From the NCBI GenBank assembly GCA_949959185.1, contig CATLIX010000021.1, forward strand, positions 1-52,029: 52,029 nt of DNA, written 5' to 3'. The position numbers and the translations under genes are program-made. The notes below the pieces were generated by a model. The model was given only the letters and a program-made list of their open reading frames with translations, had not been told where the DNA came from and made no database searches. Positions 43,708 through 52,016 of the stretch are shown in pieces (positions within the stretch are counted from its first letter, which is position 1; every line of letters starts with the position of its first letter). The DNA comes from an uncultured Eubacterium sp. (GTDB lineage Bacteria > Bacillota > Clostridia > Lachnospirales > Lachnospiraceae).

Positions 43708-44727
43708 TTATTTTGCAGCTTTTTCTGCAAAGGAGGAATCAATTAAATCTTTGTAAGCAGGGCGGTCAGTCAGTTCTCCCGATTCAGAGAGAATATCCAG
43801 GAGCAGATTGTAAGCGGATTCTTCAAAAATCAGATTTTCTTTCCAGGTTTCCTGTTCATGGTATCTGGAAATGATGGTAGTAAGCGTATCCATATCTGTT
43901 TCTTTGAACTGGGGAGAGATTACCTCTGCAATTTCTTCCGGTGTATGGGAAAGGGTGTATTCCAGCCCCTTTTGCAGAGCGTTGGTAAATTTCTGTATCA
44001 CGTCGGGGTGTTTTTCCATATAGCTGGATTTTGCACTGAAAGCAGTGTAGGGGACATAACCGGAATCTACGCCGAGGGAAGCGACCACATAGCCGGCTCC
44101 TTCTTTTTCCAGTGCAGTAGCTCCCGGCTCAAATTCAACGGAGAAATCTCCTTTTCCGCCGGAAAATGCCGCTGCAGTGGAGCCGAAATCAATACTCTGG
44201 TCAATGGACAAATCATTCGCAGGGTCTATGTTGTTCTGCCTTAAAATGTATTCAAATACCATTTCCGGCATACCGCCTTTTCTTCCGCCAAGTACTTCTG
44301 TTCCACGCAGGTCATCCCAGGTGAAATCCGGGAGTTCCTCACGGGCCACCAGGAAGTTGCCGGCGCGCTGAGTAAGCTGGGCAAAATTAACAACATAGTC
44401 GTCAGAACCTTCGTTGCGGGTGTAGACTGTGGTTTCCGGTCCCATAAATCCAATGTCAGCTTCGCCGGAGAGAACGGCAGTCATGGTTTTATCGGCGCCG
44501 AAACCCGTAACCAGTTCCAGATTAATGCCTTCTTCTTTAAAATAGCCCTCCTCGATGGCGACATACATGGGAGCATAGAAGATGGAATGAGCCACTTCAT
44601 TTAAGGTTACGTCGGTCACAGTGTTTTTGCTGTCTGCCTTTTTTGGATTTCCGCATCCTGCAAAGGCCATCAGAGCCCCGGTAAGGCATAAAGCCAGTGC
44701 CATAAAGCGTGATAAATTTTTTTTCAT
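43708..44727 (-). CDS. ABC transporter substrate-binding lipoprotein, SsuA/NMT1-like
   Basis: The 339-residue protein has a lipoprotein signal peptide with lipobox AFAGC (Cys25), then a periplasmic-binding fold of the SsuA/TauA/NMT1 type (YAPMYVAIEEGYFKEEGINLEL, later SGEADIGFMGPET). Such proteins bind sulfonates, nitrate or thiamine-precursor-like ligands for ABC importers. No permease or ATPase gene is adjacent, so it is an orphan here; the ligand is unknown. On the minus strand ATG 44727 has TGGAGG upstream; an in-frame ATG at 44739 overlaps that site. Confidence 0.88.
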   Translation of the reverse strand: MKKNLSRFMALALCLTGALMAFAGCGNPKKADSKNTVTDVTLNEVAHSIFYAPMYVAIEEGYFKEEGINLELVTGFGADKTMTAVLSGEADIGFMGPETTVYTRNEGSDDYVVNFAQLTQRAGNFLVAREELPDFTWDDLRGTEVLGGRKGGMPEMVFEYILRQNNIDPANDLSIDQSIDFGSTAAAFSGGKGDFSVEFEPGATALEKEGAGYVVASLGVDSGYVPYTAFSAKSSYMEKHPDVIQKFTNALQKGLEYTLSHTPEEIAEVISPQFKETDMDTLTTIISRYHEQETWKENLIFEESAYNLLLDILSESGELTDRPAYKDLIDSSFAEKAAK

Positions 44728-44833
44728 AATTTCCTCCATAATTATATGCAGTTTTCTTTTTTATAAAATATGTGAAAAGGAAAAAAGTGTGTGCAAAGTC
44801 TTTGAATCCGGTGATATCTCTGCTTTGGCCTGC

Positions 44834-44862
44834 TTGCAATTTTCTGATAAAACAGCTAGAAT
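44834..44862 (+). promoter_or_regulatory. Predicted promoter of the PHP-domain gene
   Basis: TTGCAA (44834-44839), a 17-base spacer and TAGAAT (44857-44862) lie about 45 bases before the ATG. Confidence 0.65.
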
Positions 44863-44907
44863 AGTAGCAGAAACAAAAGCAGACAGGAGCTGGAAAAGAG
44901 GAATGAT

Positions 44908-45630
44908 ATGTTGGATAAAGTAGATTTGCATACCCATACGATTATGAGCGGACATGCTTATAATACAAGAAATGAAATGATAAGGGCGGCGGAAGAAAAA
45001 GGACTTGAAATCTATGCAGTGACAGAACATGCGCCTGCCATGCCCGGAAGCTGTCATAACATGTATTTTATGAATTTCCGGGTACTGCCCAGAAAACATG
45101 GGAATATGACGGTGCTGTATGGGGCGGAACTGAATATTCTGGATTATCAGGGGCATGTGGATTTGCCGGAACATATATTGAAGGGCATGGATCTGACGCT
45201 GGCCAGCCTCCACACACCCTGTTATGTGTCAGGTACCAGGGAGGAAAATACAGATGCATATATCGGAGCCATGAAAAATCCTTATGTCAATATTATTGCC
45301 CATCCGGATGACGAGCGTTATCCTGTTGATTATGAAAGGCTGGTTCAGGGAGCAAAGAAATACCATGTTCTTCTGGAAGTGAACAATGCCTCTCTGTCTC
45401 CCGGAAGTTTTCGGGGTGATCCGGTGGAACGATATCAGAAAATGCTGGGCCTGTGTGCAGAATATGAGGTGCCGGTAGTGATGGATTCAGATGCCCATGT
45501 GGATGTACAGGTGGGAGAACATGGGTATGCAAGGAAGATGCTGGATATGGTAAAATTTCCGGAAGAACTGGTGGTGAATTTTCACAGCGAACTTCTGAAA
45601 GGGTATCTTAACAGAGTATATACAGAATAA
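44908..45630 (+). CDS. PHP-domain phosphatase, YcdX-like
   Basis: The 240-residue protein is a single PHP domain, a metal-dependent phosphoesterase fold. Metal ligands are visible in DLHTHT (about 6-11), the TEH motif, GAELNI, LHTPC, IAHPDDERY and SDAHV near the C terminus. The full set suggests a trinuclear zinc site as in YcdX. The substrate is not known. It diverges from the lipoprotein gene and has its own promoter; GAGG precedes the ATG. Confidence 0.88.
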   Translation: MLDKVDLHTHTIMSGHAYNTRNEMIRAAEEKGLEIYAVTEHAPAMPGSCHNMYFMNFRVLPRKHGNMTVLYGAELNILDYQGHVDLPEHILKGMDLTLASLHTPCYVSGTREENTDAYIGAMKNPYVNIIAHPDDERYPVDYERLVQGAKKYHVLLEVNNASLSPGSFRGDPVERYQKMLGLCAEYEVPVVMDSDAHVDVQVGEHGYARKMLDMVKFPEELVVNFHSELLKGYLNRVYTE

Positions 45631-45651
45631 AAGAAAACATGAAAATATGTG

Positions 45652-45680
45652 TTTACTTCAAGACTTTAGTATGTTAAAAT
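45652..45680 (+). promoter_or_regulatory. Predicted promoter of the YerC-like regulator gene
   Basis: TTTACT (45652-45657), a 17-base spacer and TAAAAT (45675-45680) lie about 62 bases before the ATG. Confidence 0.5.
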
Positions 45681-45742
45681 CACTACAGGATTATTTATAA
45701 GATATGATTATAAAAGAAGTAATACATAAAGGAGAAGGGTAT

Positions 45743-46057
45743 ATGAGCAAAAAATTAAGGACAGAAGCCGTAGACCATTTATTTGAAGCAATATTAAGTC
45801 TGGAAAATAAAGAGGAGTGTTATACATTTTTTGAAGATGTATGTACGGTAAATGAACTGCTGTCTTTATCCCAGCGTTTTGAAGTTGCAAGAATGCTTCG
45901 GGCTCAGAAAACATATCTGGATATTGCCGAAAAAACAGGGGCTTCCACAGCGACCATCAGCAGAGTAAATCGTTCTCTGAATTATGGGAATGACGGGTAT
46001 GATATGGTGTTTGCCAGGACAGGTATGGGAACAGAAGAAAAGGAATCCGGAGCGTGA
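45743..46057 (+). CDS. YerC/YecD family TrpR-related DNA-binding protein
   Basis: The 104-residue protein is a TrpR-like helix-turn-helix regulator of the YerC/YecD family. Visible are the N-terminal helices (LFEAILSLENKEECYTFFEDVCT), SLSQRFEVARML and the recognition region YLDIAEKTGASTATISRVN. In Bacillus yerC lies beside pcrA; here pcrA is two genes away at 46978. ATG 45743 has AAAGGAGAAGG upstream, and the in-frame start at 45704 lacks one. The regulated genes and ligand are unknown. Confidence 0.9.
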   Translation: MSKKLRTEAVDHLFEAILSLENKEECYTFFEDVCTVNELLSLSQRFEVARMLRAQKTYLDIAEKTGASTATISRVNRSLNYGNDGYDMVFARTGMGTEEKESGA

Positions 46058-46194
46058 CAGAGCGTAAGAATCTGCGGAAAAATGGAATGAGGGTGCTGCA
46101 AATGAGAAATGCCGCAACAGGCAGCTGTGATATTATCCACATGTATTCCTGTATATGGAAATACTTTCTTATTTTGCCGCATCCTCACGGTAAA

Positions 46195-46830
46195 TCAGTT
46201 ATTCTCAGGAGCTTTGGAATGTTTTCCGGCGGGTTTCTCGTGTTTCACACTCTTTGCGTCGATTAATTTTTCAATTAATTGCTTTTTGATATAGACGTCA
46301 AAGCTCAGCATACAGATAAAAGCAAAATGCTGCAGAGATTCTTTTTCCTCCGGGGAAGTGTCAGAAAACGTCTGCTGGCTGGTGTGGTATTTTTTGGTAA
46401 TGTCTTTCTGCAGGTTCCGTATTTCAGCTTCTTCCAGGCGGAACACCTCAGAATAGATGTCTTCCAGATTCGGCTGTGAATCTGAGGCAAAATAGCGTTC
46501 GGTGACAGGATTCAGTATGGCCTGTATATCGCCGATACTCAGAATATTTTTAAAATAGTAAATAAATATCAGAGCAAGCAGATGTTCTTTGGAATATTTC
46601 TTTTTTACCGGGGGCGGAAGCAGGTTGTTCTTGGCATAGTTATTAATCATTGTTTTGGTAAGAACCTTGTCTTCCGGGCGGCGCTTGGATACGGAGAGCT
46701 GAGCGTCCATAAAGGTAGTGACCTGATCCATGTATAAATCTATGTTGGGAAGTTCTTCCGGCTTGATGTAATCAATACGTGCCAGACTTTCCAGGATACT
46801 GTTCAGTAAATCTTTTTCATCTATTGTCAT
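46195..46830 (-). CDS. DUF1836 domain protein, possible MerR-like regulator
   Basis: The 211-residue protein matches the DUF1836 pattern: a KVLTKTMINNYAKNNLLPPP segment followed by KKKYSKEHLLALIFIYYFKN, resembling a winged helix with a MerR-like turn. Function is not established. On the minus strand ATG 46830 follows GAGGTGAAACAA; an upstream in-frame ATG at 46851 overlaps the promoter. It converges with the YerC-like gene and diverges from pcrA. The 137 bases between it and yerC hold no other feature I can support. Confidence 0.78.
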   Translation of the reverse strand: MTIDEKDLLNSILESLARIDYIKPEELPNIDLYMDQVTTFMDAQLSVSKRRPEDKVLTKTMINNYAKNNLLPPPVKKKYSKEHLLALIFIYYFKNILSIGDIQAILNPVTERYFASDSQPNLEDIYSEVFRLEEAEIRNLQKDITKKYHTSQQTFSDTSPEEKESLQHFAFICMLSFDVYIKKQLIEKLIDAKSVKHEKPAGKHSKAPENN

Positions 46831-46849
46831 TTGTTTCACCTCAAAGTAC

Positions 46850-46878
46850 ATTATATAGTATTAAAAACCAGATAACAA
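46850..46878 (-). promoter_or_regulatory. Predicted promoter of the DUF1836 gene
   Basis: On the minus strand, TTGTTA (46878-46873) and TATAAT (46855-46850) are separated by 17 bases. Confidence 0.6.
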
Positions 46879-46917
46879 GTGTTTTGTGAGTTTTTCTGAA
46901 ATATAGCCGGAAACAGG

Positions 46918-46946
46918 TTGAAATGTAGAAGAATATTTACTATAAT
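46918..46946 (+). promoter_or_regulatory. Predicted promoter of pcrA
   Basis: TTGAAA (46918-46923), a 17-base spacer and TATAAT (46941-46946) lie about 31 bases before the pcrA ATG. It diverges from the DUF1836 promoter. Confidence 0.75.
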
Positions 46947-46977
46947 AAACATACGTTTGAAGTTGAGAGGAAAGAAT

Positions 46978-49224
46978 ATGAGTATGTACGATAAGTTGAA
47001 TCCCATGCAGCAGGAGGCTGTGCTGCACACAGAAGGGCCCCTGCTGATTCTGGCAGGAGCCGGTTCCGGAAAGACCAGAGTGCTGACCCACAGAGTTGCC
47101 CATCTGATTGGAGAACGGGGTGTGAATCCCTGGCATATTATGGCAATTACATTTACCAATAAAGCGGCGGGAGAGATGCGGGAACGTATTGATAAAATGG
47201 TGGGATTCGGCTCGGAGAGTGTATGGGTTTCCACCTTTCATTCCACCTGTGTGAGGATTTTAAGACGTTATATAGATCGTTTGGGGTATGATACGAATTT
47301 TACCATTTATGATGCGGATGATCAGAAAGTGCTGATGAAAGATATCTGTAAGCGGTTGCAGATAGACACGAAGATTTACAAAGAGAAGAATTTTCTGGGT
47401 GTAATTTCTTCGGCCAAAGATGAACTGATATCCCCGGAGGAATTTACCCTGCGTGCAGCAGGCGATTTCGTGAAAGAAAGGCAGGCAGCCGTGTACCGGG
47501 AATATCAGGCCGCCCTTCATAAGAATAACGCGCTGGATTTTGATGATCTGCTTGTAAAGGCTGTGGAGCTTTTCCGAAATGACAGGGAGGTGCTGGATTA
47601 CTATCAGGAACGGTTTCATTATATTATGGTGGACGAGTACCAGGATACGAATACAGCACAGTTTCATCTGATAAAACTTCTTGCTGGAAAATATCAGAAT
47701 CTTTGTGTGGTGGGGGATGATGATCAGTCTATTTATAAATTCCGCGGCGCCAATATCAAAAATATACTGAATTTTGAGGAGGTGTATCCGGAAGCAAAAG
47801 TGATTAAACTGGAGCAGAATTACCGTTCCACTCAGAATATTCTGAATGCGGCAAATGGTGTGATTGCCCATAATGTGGGCCGGAAATCCAAAAAGCTGTG
47901 GACAGATAATGATGAGGGGGAAAAGATTAATTTCAGTCAGTTTGAGACCGGGTATGAGGAGGCGGAATATATTGCGGGAGATATACAGAGAAAAGTACGG
48001 GAGGGAAACTGCAATTACGGAGAATGCGCCATTCTTTACCGCACCAACGCTCAGTCCCGCTTATTTGAAGAAAAATTTGTAGTGTCGAATATTCCCTACC
48101 GGATTGTGGGCGGCATTAATTTTTACGCAAGAAAAGAAATCAAGGATTTGCTTGCTTATCTGAAGACCATAGACAATGGGAAGGACGACCTGGCAGTCCG
48201 GCGGATTATCAATGTGCCAAAGCGTGGAATCGGAGCTACAACTCTGGGACGCGTACAGGTTTATGCGGAGGAACATAACCTGAGCTTTTACGATGCTCTG
48301 AGGCAGGCGGATGATATAACATCTCTTGGAAAAGCCGGAGCGAAAATAAAACCGTTTGTGAATCTGATTCAGACCATGCGGAGTAAGCTGGAATATCTGG
48401 GCGTTTCCGAACTTTTGCAGGAAATCATTGAGGAAACCGGATATGTGGCCGAGCTGGAGGCGGAGGATTCCGATGAAGCTCAGGCGCGTATTGAGAATAT
48501 TGATGAATTAATCAGTAAGGCCGTGGCTTATGAGGTATCTGAGGAAACACCCACTCTGAGCGGATTTCTGGAAGAGGTAGCTTTGGTTGCGGATATTGAT
48601 ACACTGCAGGAAGGCAGTGATTATGTGGTTTTAATGACATTACATAGTGCAAAAGGACTGGAGTTTCCCAATGTATATCTTACCGGTATGGAAGATGGAA
48701 TCTTTCCTGGTTATATGAGTATTGTATCGGATGACCCTTCTGAGATAGAAGAAGAACGGAGACTCTGTTATGTGGGAATTACCCGTGCCATGACAGATTT
48801 ATCAATTACCTGTGCCAGACAGCGCATGATACGGGGAGAAACCCAGTATAATAAGGTATCGCGATTTGTCAAGGAGATTCCTGTTGGTCTGCTGGGGGGA
48901 ATGGTAAGAAAAAAGGAAACGGATTCTTCCGCAGGAATACAGGAAAAATCCTTTCGCCAGGCGGCTTCCAGAGTAAATCCCGTGTTCAGTACCAGGAATA
49001 AATATCAGACAAACCCGTATCAGAGTACTTCATTTTCCAGCAGCAGCACAGGGAAAATCGTACTGGAGTATACCAGCGGGGATCGGGTAAAACATATGAA
49101 ATTTGGGGAAGGTACGGTGACCGGTATTGTGGAGGGCGGCAGAGACTATGAAATAACGGTGGATTTTGACCGGGTGGGAACGAAAAAAATGTTTGCTTCT
49201 TTTGCAAAACTAAAAAAAGTATAA
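46978..49224 (+). CDS. pcrA: ATP-dependent DNA helicase PcrA (UvrD/Rep family)
   Basis: PcrA is the 3'-5' helicase used in repair and for removing proteins from DNA. The 748-residue protein shows the Q-motif LNPMQQEAV, Walker A GAGSGKT (about 27-33), TFTNKAAGEM, Walker B DEYQDT (about 219-224), LEQNYRS, LMTLHSAKGLEF and VGITRA. The C-terminal GDRVKHMKFGEGTV domain (about 701-745) is typical of Gram-positive PcrA. ATG 46978 follows AGAGGAAAG; upstream in-frame sequence overlaps the promoter. Confidence 0.96.
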   Translation: MSMYDKLNPMQQEAVLHTEGPLLILAGAGSGKTRVLTHRVAHLIGERGVNPWHIMAITFTNKAAGEMRERIDKMVGFGSESVWVSTFHSTCVRILRRYIDRLGYDTNFTIYDADDQKVLMKDICKRLQIDTKIYKEKNFLGVISSAKDELISPEEFTLRAAGDFVKERQAAVYREYQAALHKNNALDFDDLLVKAVELFRNDREVLDYYQERFHYIMVDEYQDTNTAQFHLIKLLAGKYQNLCVVGDDDQSIYKFRGANIKNILNFEEVYPEAKVIKLEQNYRSTQNILNAANGVIAHNVGRKSKKLWTDNDEGEKINFSQFETGYEEAEYIAGDIQRKVREGNCNYGECAILYRTNAQSRLFEEKFVVSNIPYRIVGGINFYARKEIKDLLAYLKTIDNGKDDLAVRRIINVPKRGIGATTLGRVQVYAEEHNLSFYDALRQADDITSLGKAGAKIKPFVNLIQTMRSKLEYLGVSELLQEIIEETGYVAELEAEDSDEAQARIENIDELISKAVAYEVSEETPTLSGFLEEVALVADIDTLQEGSDYVVLMTLHSAKGLEFPNVYLTGMEDGIFPGYMSIVSDDPSEIEEERRLCYVGITRAMTDLSITCARQRMIRGETQYNKVSRFVKEIPVGLLGGMVRKKETDSSAGIQEKSFRQAASRVNPVFSTRNKYQTNPYQSTSFSSSSTGKIVLEYTSGDRVKHMKFGEGTVTGIVEGGRDYEITVDFDRVGTKKMFASFAKLKKV

Positions 49225-49326
49225 AATTTCAAAAAACTGGTATGCTAATGAGTAAATATGTGTTATACTTATACCAACAACTGGTTGGAAATCCAACCAC
49301 AAAAAAGAGGAGAAGGAGCGGTAATC

Positions 49327-49581
49327 ATGAATAGAGAAAAGATTGATGAACTGTTGAGCACAGTAAAACTGAATGAGCTGTTACACAGACAGGAAGAGGA
49401 AAAGAAGAAATCAAAGGTACTTTGGGTATGCGCCATTGCAGGAGCGGTTGTGGCAGTTGCAGCGATTGCTTATGGTATCTATCGTTTCTTCACACCGGAT
49501 TATCTGGAAGATTTCGAAGATGATTTTGATGAAGATTTCGAAGATGATTTCTTTGATGATGAGGATGAAACAGAAGAATAA
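49327..49581 (+). CDS. Small bitopic membrane protein with an acidic tail
   Basis: The 84-residue protein has a charged N terminus (about 1-30), one membrane helix (about 31-53) and a tail of almost only Asp, Glu and Phe with repeats of the form (E/D)DF(E/D)(E/D). I do not recognise the family. ATG 49327 follows GAGGAGAAGGAGC. The leader contains a perfect TGGTTGG/CCAACCA hairpin (49282-49299). A strong terminator follows, so it forms a single-gene unit. Confidence 0.75.
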   Translation: MNREKIDELLSTVKLNELLHRQEEEKKKSKVLWVCAIAGAVVAVAAIAYGIYRFFTPDYLEDFEDDFDEDFEDDFFDDEDETEE

Positions 49582-49595
49582 GAATCAGATGTCTG

Positions 49596-49624
49596 GACTC
49601 CCGCATGGAATGCGGGAGTCTTTT
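49596..49624 (+). terminator. Rho-independent terminator after the small acidic membrane protein gene
   Basis: GACTCCCGCAT and ATGCGGGAGTC form a perfect 11-bp stem with a GGA loop and four T. Element copy F1 starts two bases later. Confidence 0.88.
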
Positions 49625-49626
49625 CA

Positions 49627-49919
49627 TCTTACAGGAAATACCGTGCTACTGTGAAGTACTAAAATGTATAGATTTCCTATAAGATAAGGCCCTGCGGGCG
49701 GGATGCGTACTCGCACAGGAGGAAAATATTGCTTCGCAATTGTGCTTAAACGCGATACGTTCAGCATACTGCGTATGCTCTGACACACCGCAAATGGCGC
49801 AGCAAACCGTCCAGGTCTACGCTCCGCTTCGGTCCACGCTAAACGGACATCCACAGGATGTCCGGCGCCCCTCATGATTGAGGGATTCAGGGAGCCCCTG
49901 CGGACCTGTCCGCTTTTTT
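49627..49919 (+). repeat. Composite interspersed element, copy F1 (expanded)
   Basis: The palindrome (49627-49684) has the TCTTACAGGAAAT arm. The double hairpin has outer stem GCACA (49713-49717) with TGTGC (49741-49745) and inner TTGC/GCAA (49729-49739). Extra hairpins AGCATAC/GTATGCT and GGACATCC/GGATGTCC are inserted relative to copies A and C. The third module has CAGGTC (49812-49817) and ends in GCGGAC/GTCCGC with six T (49900-49919), a terminator-like hairpin. A second palindrome starts directly after that T-run. Confidence 0.85.
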
Positions 49920-49920
49920 C

Positions 49921-50077
49921 TCTTACAGGAAATACCTTGTTACGCTAAAGCGTGAAAGTGTCTTCCTATAAGAGAAAAACAAAGATGCACACGCAAATGC
50001 AAAGGAAATATGTCGCCAGGGCGACACATTTGCGGCGCAGAATTTCGTAAAGCGAAATTCTTTTTTAAAGTATGGGA
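49921..50077 (+). repeat. Composite interspersed element, copy F2, nested after F1
   Basis: The palindrome (49921-49973) begins immediately after the T-run that ends copy F1. The double hairpin has outer stem CGCAAATG (49992-49999) with CATTTGCG (50027-50034) and inner stem TGTCGCC/GGCGACA, with AAAGGAAATA between them on the 5' side. It ends with GAATTTCG/CGAAATTC followed by T6. rlmD starts about 54 bases later in the same orientation. No protein-coding signal is seen in 49582-50130. Confidence 0.82.
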
Positions 50078-50130
50078 AATTCTGACGTATTTCCTGTATT
50101 TGGAGATTACACACAGAAATGAGGTAAGTT

Positions 50131-51573
50131 ATGAAAAAAGGACAGATATATGATGGCCTGGTGGAAAAAGTGGTATTTCCCAATAAAGGAATTATCAGAG
50201 CAGAGGATGGGAGAATCGTTGTGGTGAAAAATGTAGTGCCAGGACAGAAAGTTTCTTTTTCCATTACTAAGGTGCGAAAAGGAAAAGGTGAGGGAAGACT
50301 GCTGGAGGTTCTGGAAAAATCCCCTATGGAACTGGAGCATGTGCCCTGCGAACATTTCGGAGCCTGCGGAGGCTGCACATTTTTGAATCTTGCTTATGAA
50401 ACACAGCTGAAATTAAAGGAACAGCAGGTTCGGGAACTGCTGGAGCCGGTCTGTGCTCCTTATGAAAAAGCATATGCGATGAAACCGTTCGATGAACGAT
50501 TCGAGGGAATTAGAAAAAGCCCAAGGCAATTGGAATATCGCAACAAAATGGAATTTTCTTTTGGAGACAGCTATAAAGACGGGCCATTGGAATTGGGTAT
50601 GCATAAAAGAGGAAGTTTTCATGATATTGTAACCGCAGAAGGCTGTAAAATTGTAGACCAGGATTATTCTGATATTTTATCGGCAACGCTGTTCTGGTTC
50701 CGGAACTGTGAGAATCCCATGGAGGAAACAGGAGGGAAAAAAGGTATTCCATATTATCATAAAATGCGCCATACCGGATATCTCAGACATCTTCTGGTGC
50801 GAAAGGCAGAAAAAACAGGAGAAATTCTGATAGACCTGGTTACCACTACGCAAATGGGAGAAGCCGCAGAACAGAATGTATTAGAGGGATTTTGTTCTGA
50901 ACTGCTCAATCTGAAACTGAAGGGCAGGATTGTGGGAATTCTGCATACCCATAATGACAGTCTGGCTGATGCGGTGATTAATCATGGAACCAGAATTCTG
51001 TCTGGTGTGGATTATTTTTATGAAGAACTGCTGGGGCTGCGTTTTCGGATTTCACCTTTTTCTTTTTTTCAGACAAATTCACTGGGAGCCGAGGTTCTGT
51101 ATGAAACAGCCAGAGGGTATATTGCAGATGCCGGAACAGGCAAGGTGGTATACGATTTGTATAGCGGAACCGGGACGATTGCCCAGATTCTGGCTCCTGT
51201 GGCGAAAAAGGTAATTGGTGTGGAGATTGTGGAAGAAGCAGTGGAAGCGGCCAGGGAAAATGCAAAATTAAACGGGCTGGATAATTGTGAATTTCGGACA
51301 GGCGATGTGCTGAAGGTGCTGGATGAAATTGAAGAAAAACCGGATTTCATTGTACTGGACCCTCCGCGGGAAGGAATACATCCGAAGGCACTGGAACGGA
51401 TTATCCGTTATGGAGTAAAACAGATGGTATATATTTCATGTAAACCCACCAGCCTGACGAGAGATCTGGAAGTGCTTCAGGCGAGCGGGTATATGGCAGA
51501 GCGGATTTGCTGCGTGGACATGTTCCCCGCCACCGCTAATATTGAGACGTGCGTCCTTTTGGGTAGGAAATAG
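50131..51573 (+). CDS. rlmD: 23S rRNA (uracil-5-)-methyltransferase, RlmD/TrmA family
   Basis: The 480-residue enzyme methylates a uracil in 23S rRNA using SAM. It has an N-terminal TRAM domain (about 1-60), iron-sulfur cysteines in CEHFGACGGC (about 72-81), the SAM motif VYDLYSGTGTIAQIL, LDPPREGIHPKA and the catalytic Cys in YISCKPTSLTRDL. The exact target (U1939 or U747 type) cannot be told from sequence. GAGGTAAG precedes the ATG. It ends GRK with tandem stops, while a following frame encodes the C-terminal domain that is fused to many related proteins. Confidence 0.92.
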   Translation: MKKGQIYDGLVEKVVFPNKGIIRAEDGRIVVVKNVVPGQKVSFSITKVRKGKGEGRLLEVLEKSPMELEHVPCEHFGACGGCTFLNLAYETQLKLKEQQVRELLEPVCAPYEKAYAMKPFDERFEGIRKSPRQLEYRNKMEFSFGDSYKDGPLELGMHKRGSFHDIVTAEGCKIVDQDYSDILSATLFWFRNCENPMEETGGKKGIPYYHKMRHTGYLRHLLVRKAEKTGEILIDLVTTTQMGEAAEQNVLEGFCSELLNLKLKGRIVGILHTHNDSLADAVINHGTRILSGVDYFYEELLGLRFRISPFSFFQTNSLGAEVLYETARGYIADAGTGKVVYDLYSGTGTIAQILAPVAKKVIGVEIVEEAVEAARENAKLNGLDNCEFRTGDVLKVLDEIEEKPDFIVLDPPREGIHPKALERIIRYGVKQMVYISCKPTSLTRDLEVLQASGYMAERICCVDMFPATANIETCVLLGRK

Positions 51574-51859
51574 TAACACTGCTGAAACAGTCTATGCGTA
51601 TGTGGATTATGAGCCAAAAGATAATGAATATCTAAAGGATGTAAAAGGCTGTGCGACCTATACGGAAATTAAAGAATGGATAATGTCGGAGTATGGTTTA
51701 AAGGTATCGTCACTGTATGTAGCACAGATAAAAAACAAATGCGGTATTGAGAAACGTCTGAATTACAATGTAGGCGATAATAAAAGCCGTGTGCCGAAAT
51801 GTCCGCCGGAGAAAGAAAAAGTTATTATGGCAGCATTTAAGCATTTTAACATGATATGA
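51542..51859 (+). pseudogene. Detached C-terminal domain of an RlmD-like protein, out of frame
   Basis: The frame encodes ATYTEIKEWIMSEYGLKVSS, then LYVAQIKNKCGIEKRLNYN and SRVPKCPPEKEKVIMAAFKHF. From memory, this ATY-EIK/AQVK/CPPEKE pattern occurs as a C-terminal extension of RlmD-type proteins in Lachnospiraceae. Here it overlaps the 3' end of rlmD in the +1 frame with no good start codon: TTG 51542 lies within rlmD and has no ribosome site. It is probably a separated tail after an indel near the rlmD stop, or a fused remnant from another gene. Function unknown. Confidence 0.65.
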
Positions 51860-51887
51860 GATATTCTGCCGAGCTTCAAAAAGAATG

Positions 51888-51916
51888 TTGATTTTCAGAT
51901 TCAGAAATGTTATATT
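51888..51916 (+). promoter_or_regulatory. Predicted promoter of the second antitoxin RNA
   Basis: TTGATT (51888-51893), a 17-base spacer and TATATT (51911-51916) would give a start near 51923. Confidence 0.68.
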
Positions 51917-51922
51917 ATAGAA

Positions 51923-52016
51923 AAGGAGCAACCGCCCACAAAGTGGTTAGCCTCCACGAATAAGCCTAAAGCCTACCTGTAACCGGCCAAGTTAGCAAGG
52001 TAGGCTTATTTATTTT
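51923..52016 (+). ncRNA. Probable antitoxin RNA of a second type I toxin-antitoxin locus
   Basis: The predicted transcript of about 95 nt has a hairpin around CCGCCCAC/GTGG and ends in GCCTACC/GGTAGGC (51971-52005) followed by TTATTTATTTT. Its layout mirrors the antisense RNA at 11860: strong 17-spaced promoter, small 5' hairpin, and a terminal GCCTA-type hairpin that would overlap the 3' end of a convergent toxin gene. A 19-codon-size open frame from an ATG at 51908 (MLYYRKG...) spans the 5' part but starts before the predicted RNA start, so it is not called as a gene. Confidence 0.6.

Noticed and set aside
51908-51964. 19-codon-size open frame starting MLYYRKG as a peptide gene
   Set aside because: Its ATG lies over the -10 region, upstream of the predicted RNA start, and has no ribosome site. 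The conserved look is better explained by RNA structure.
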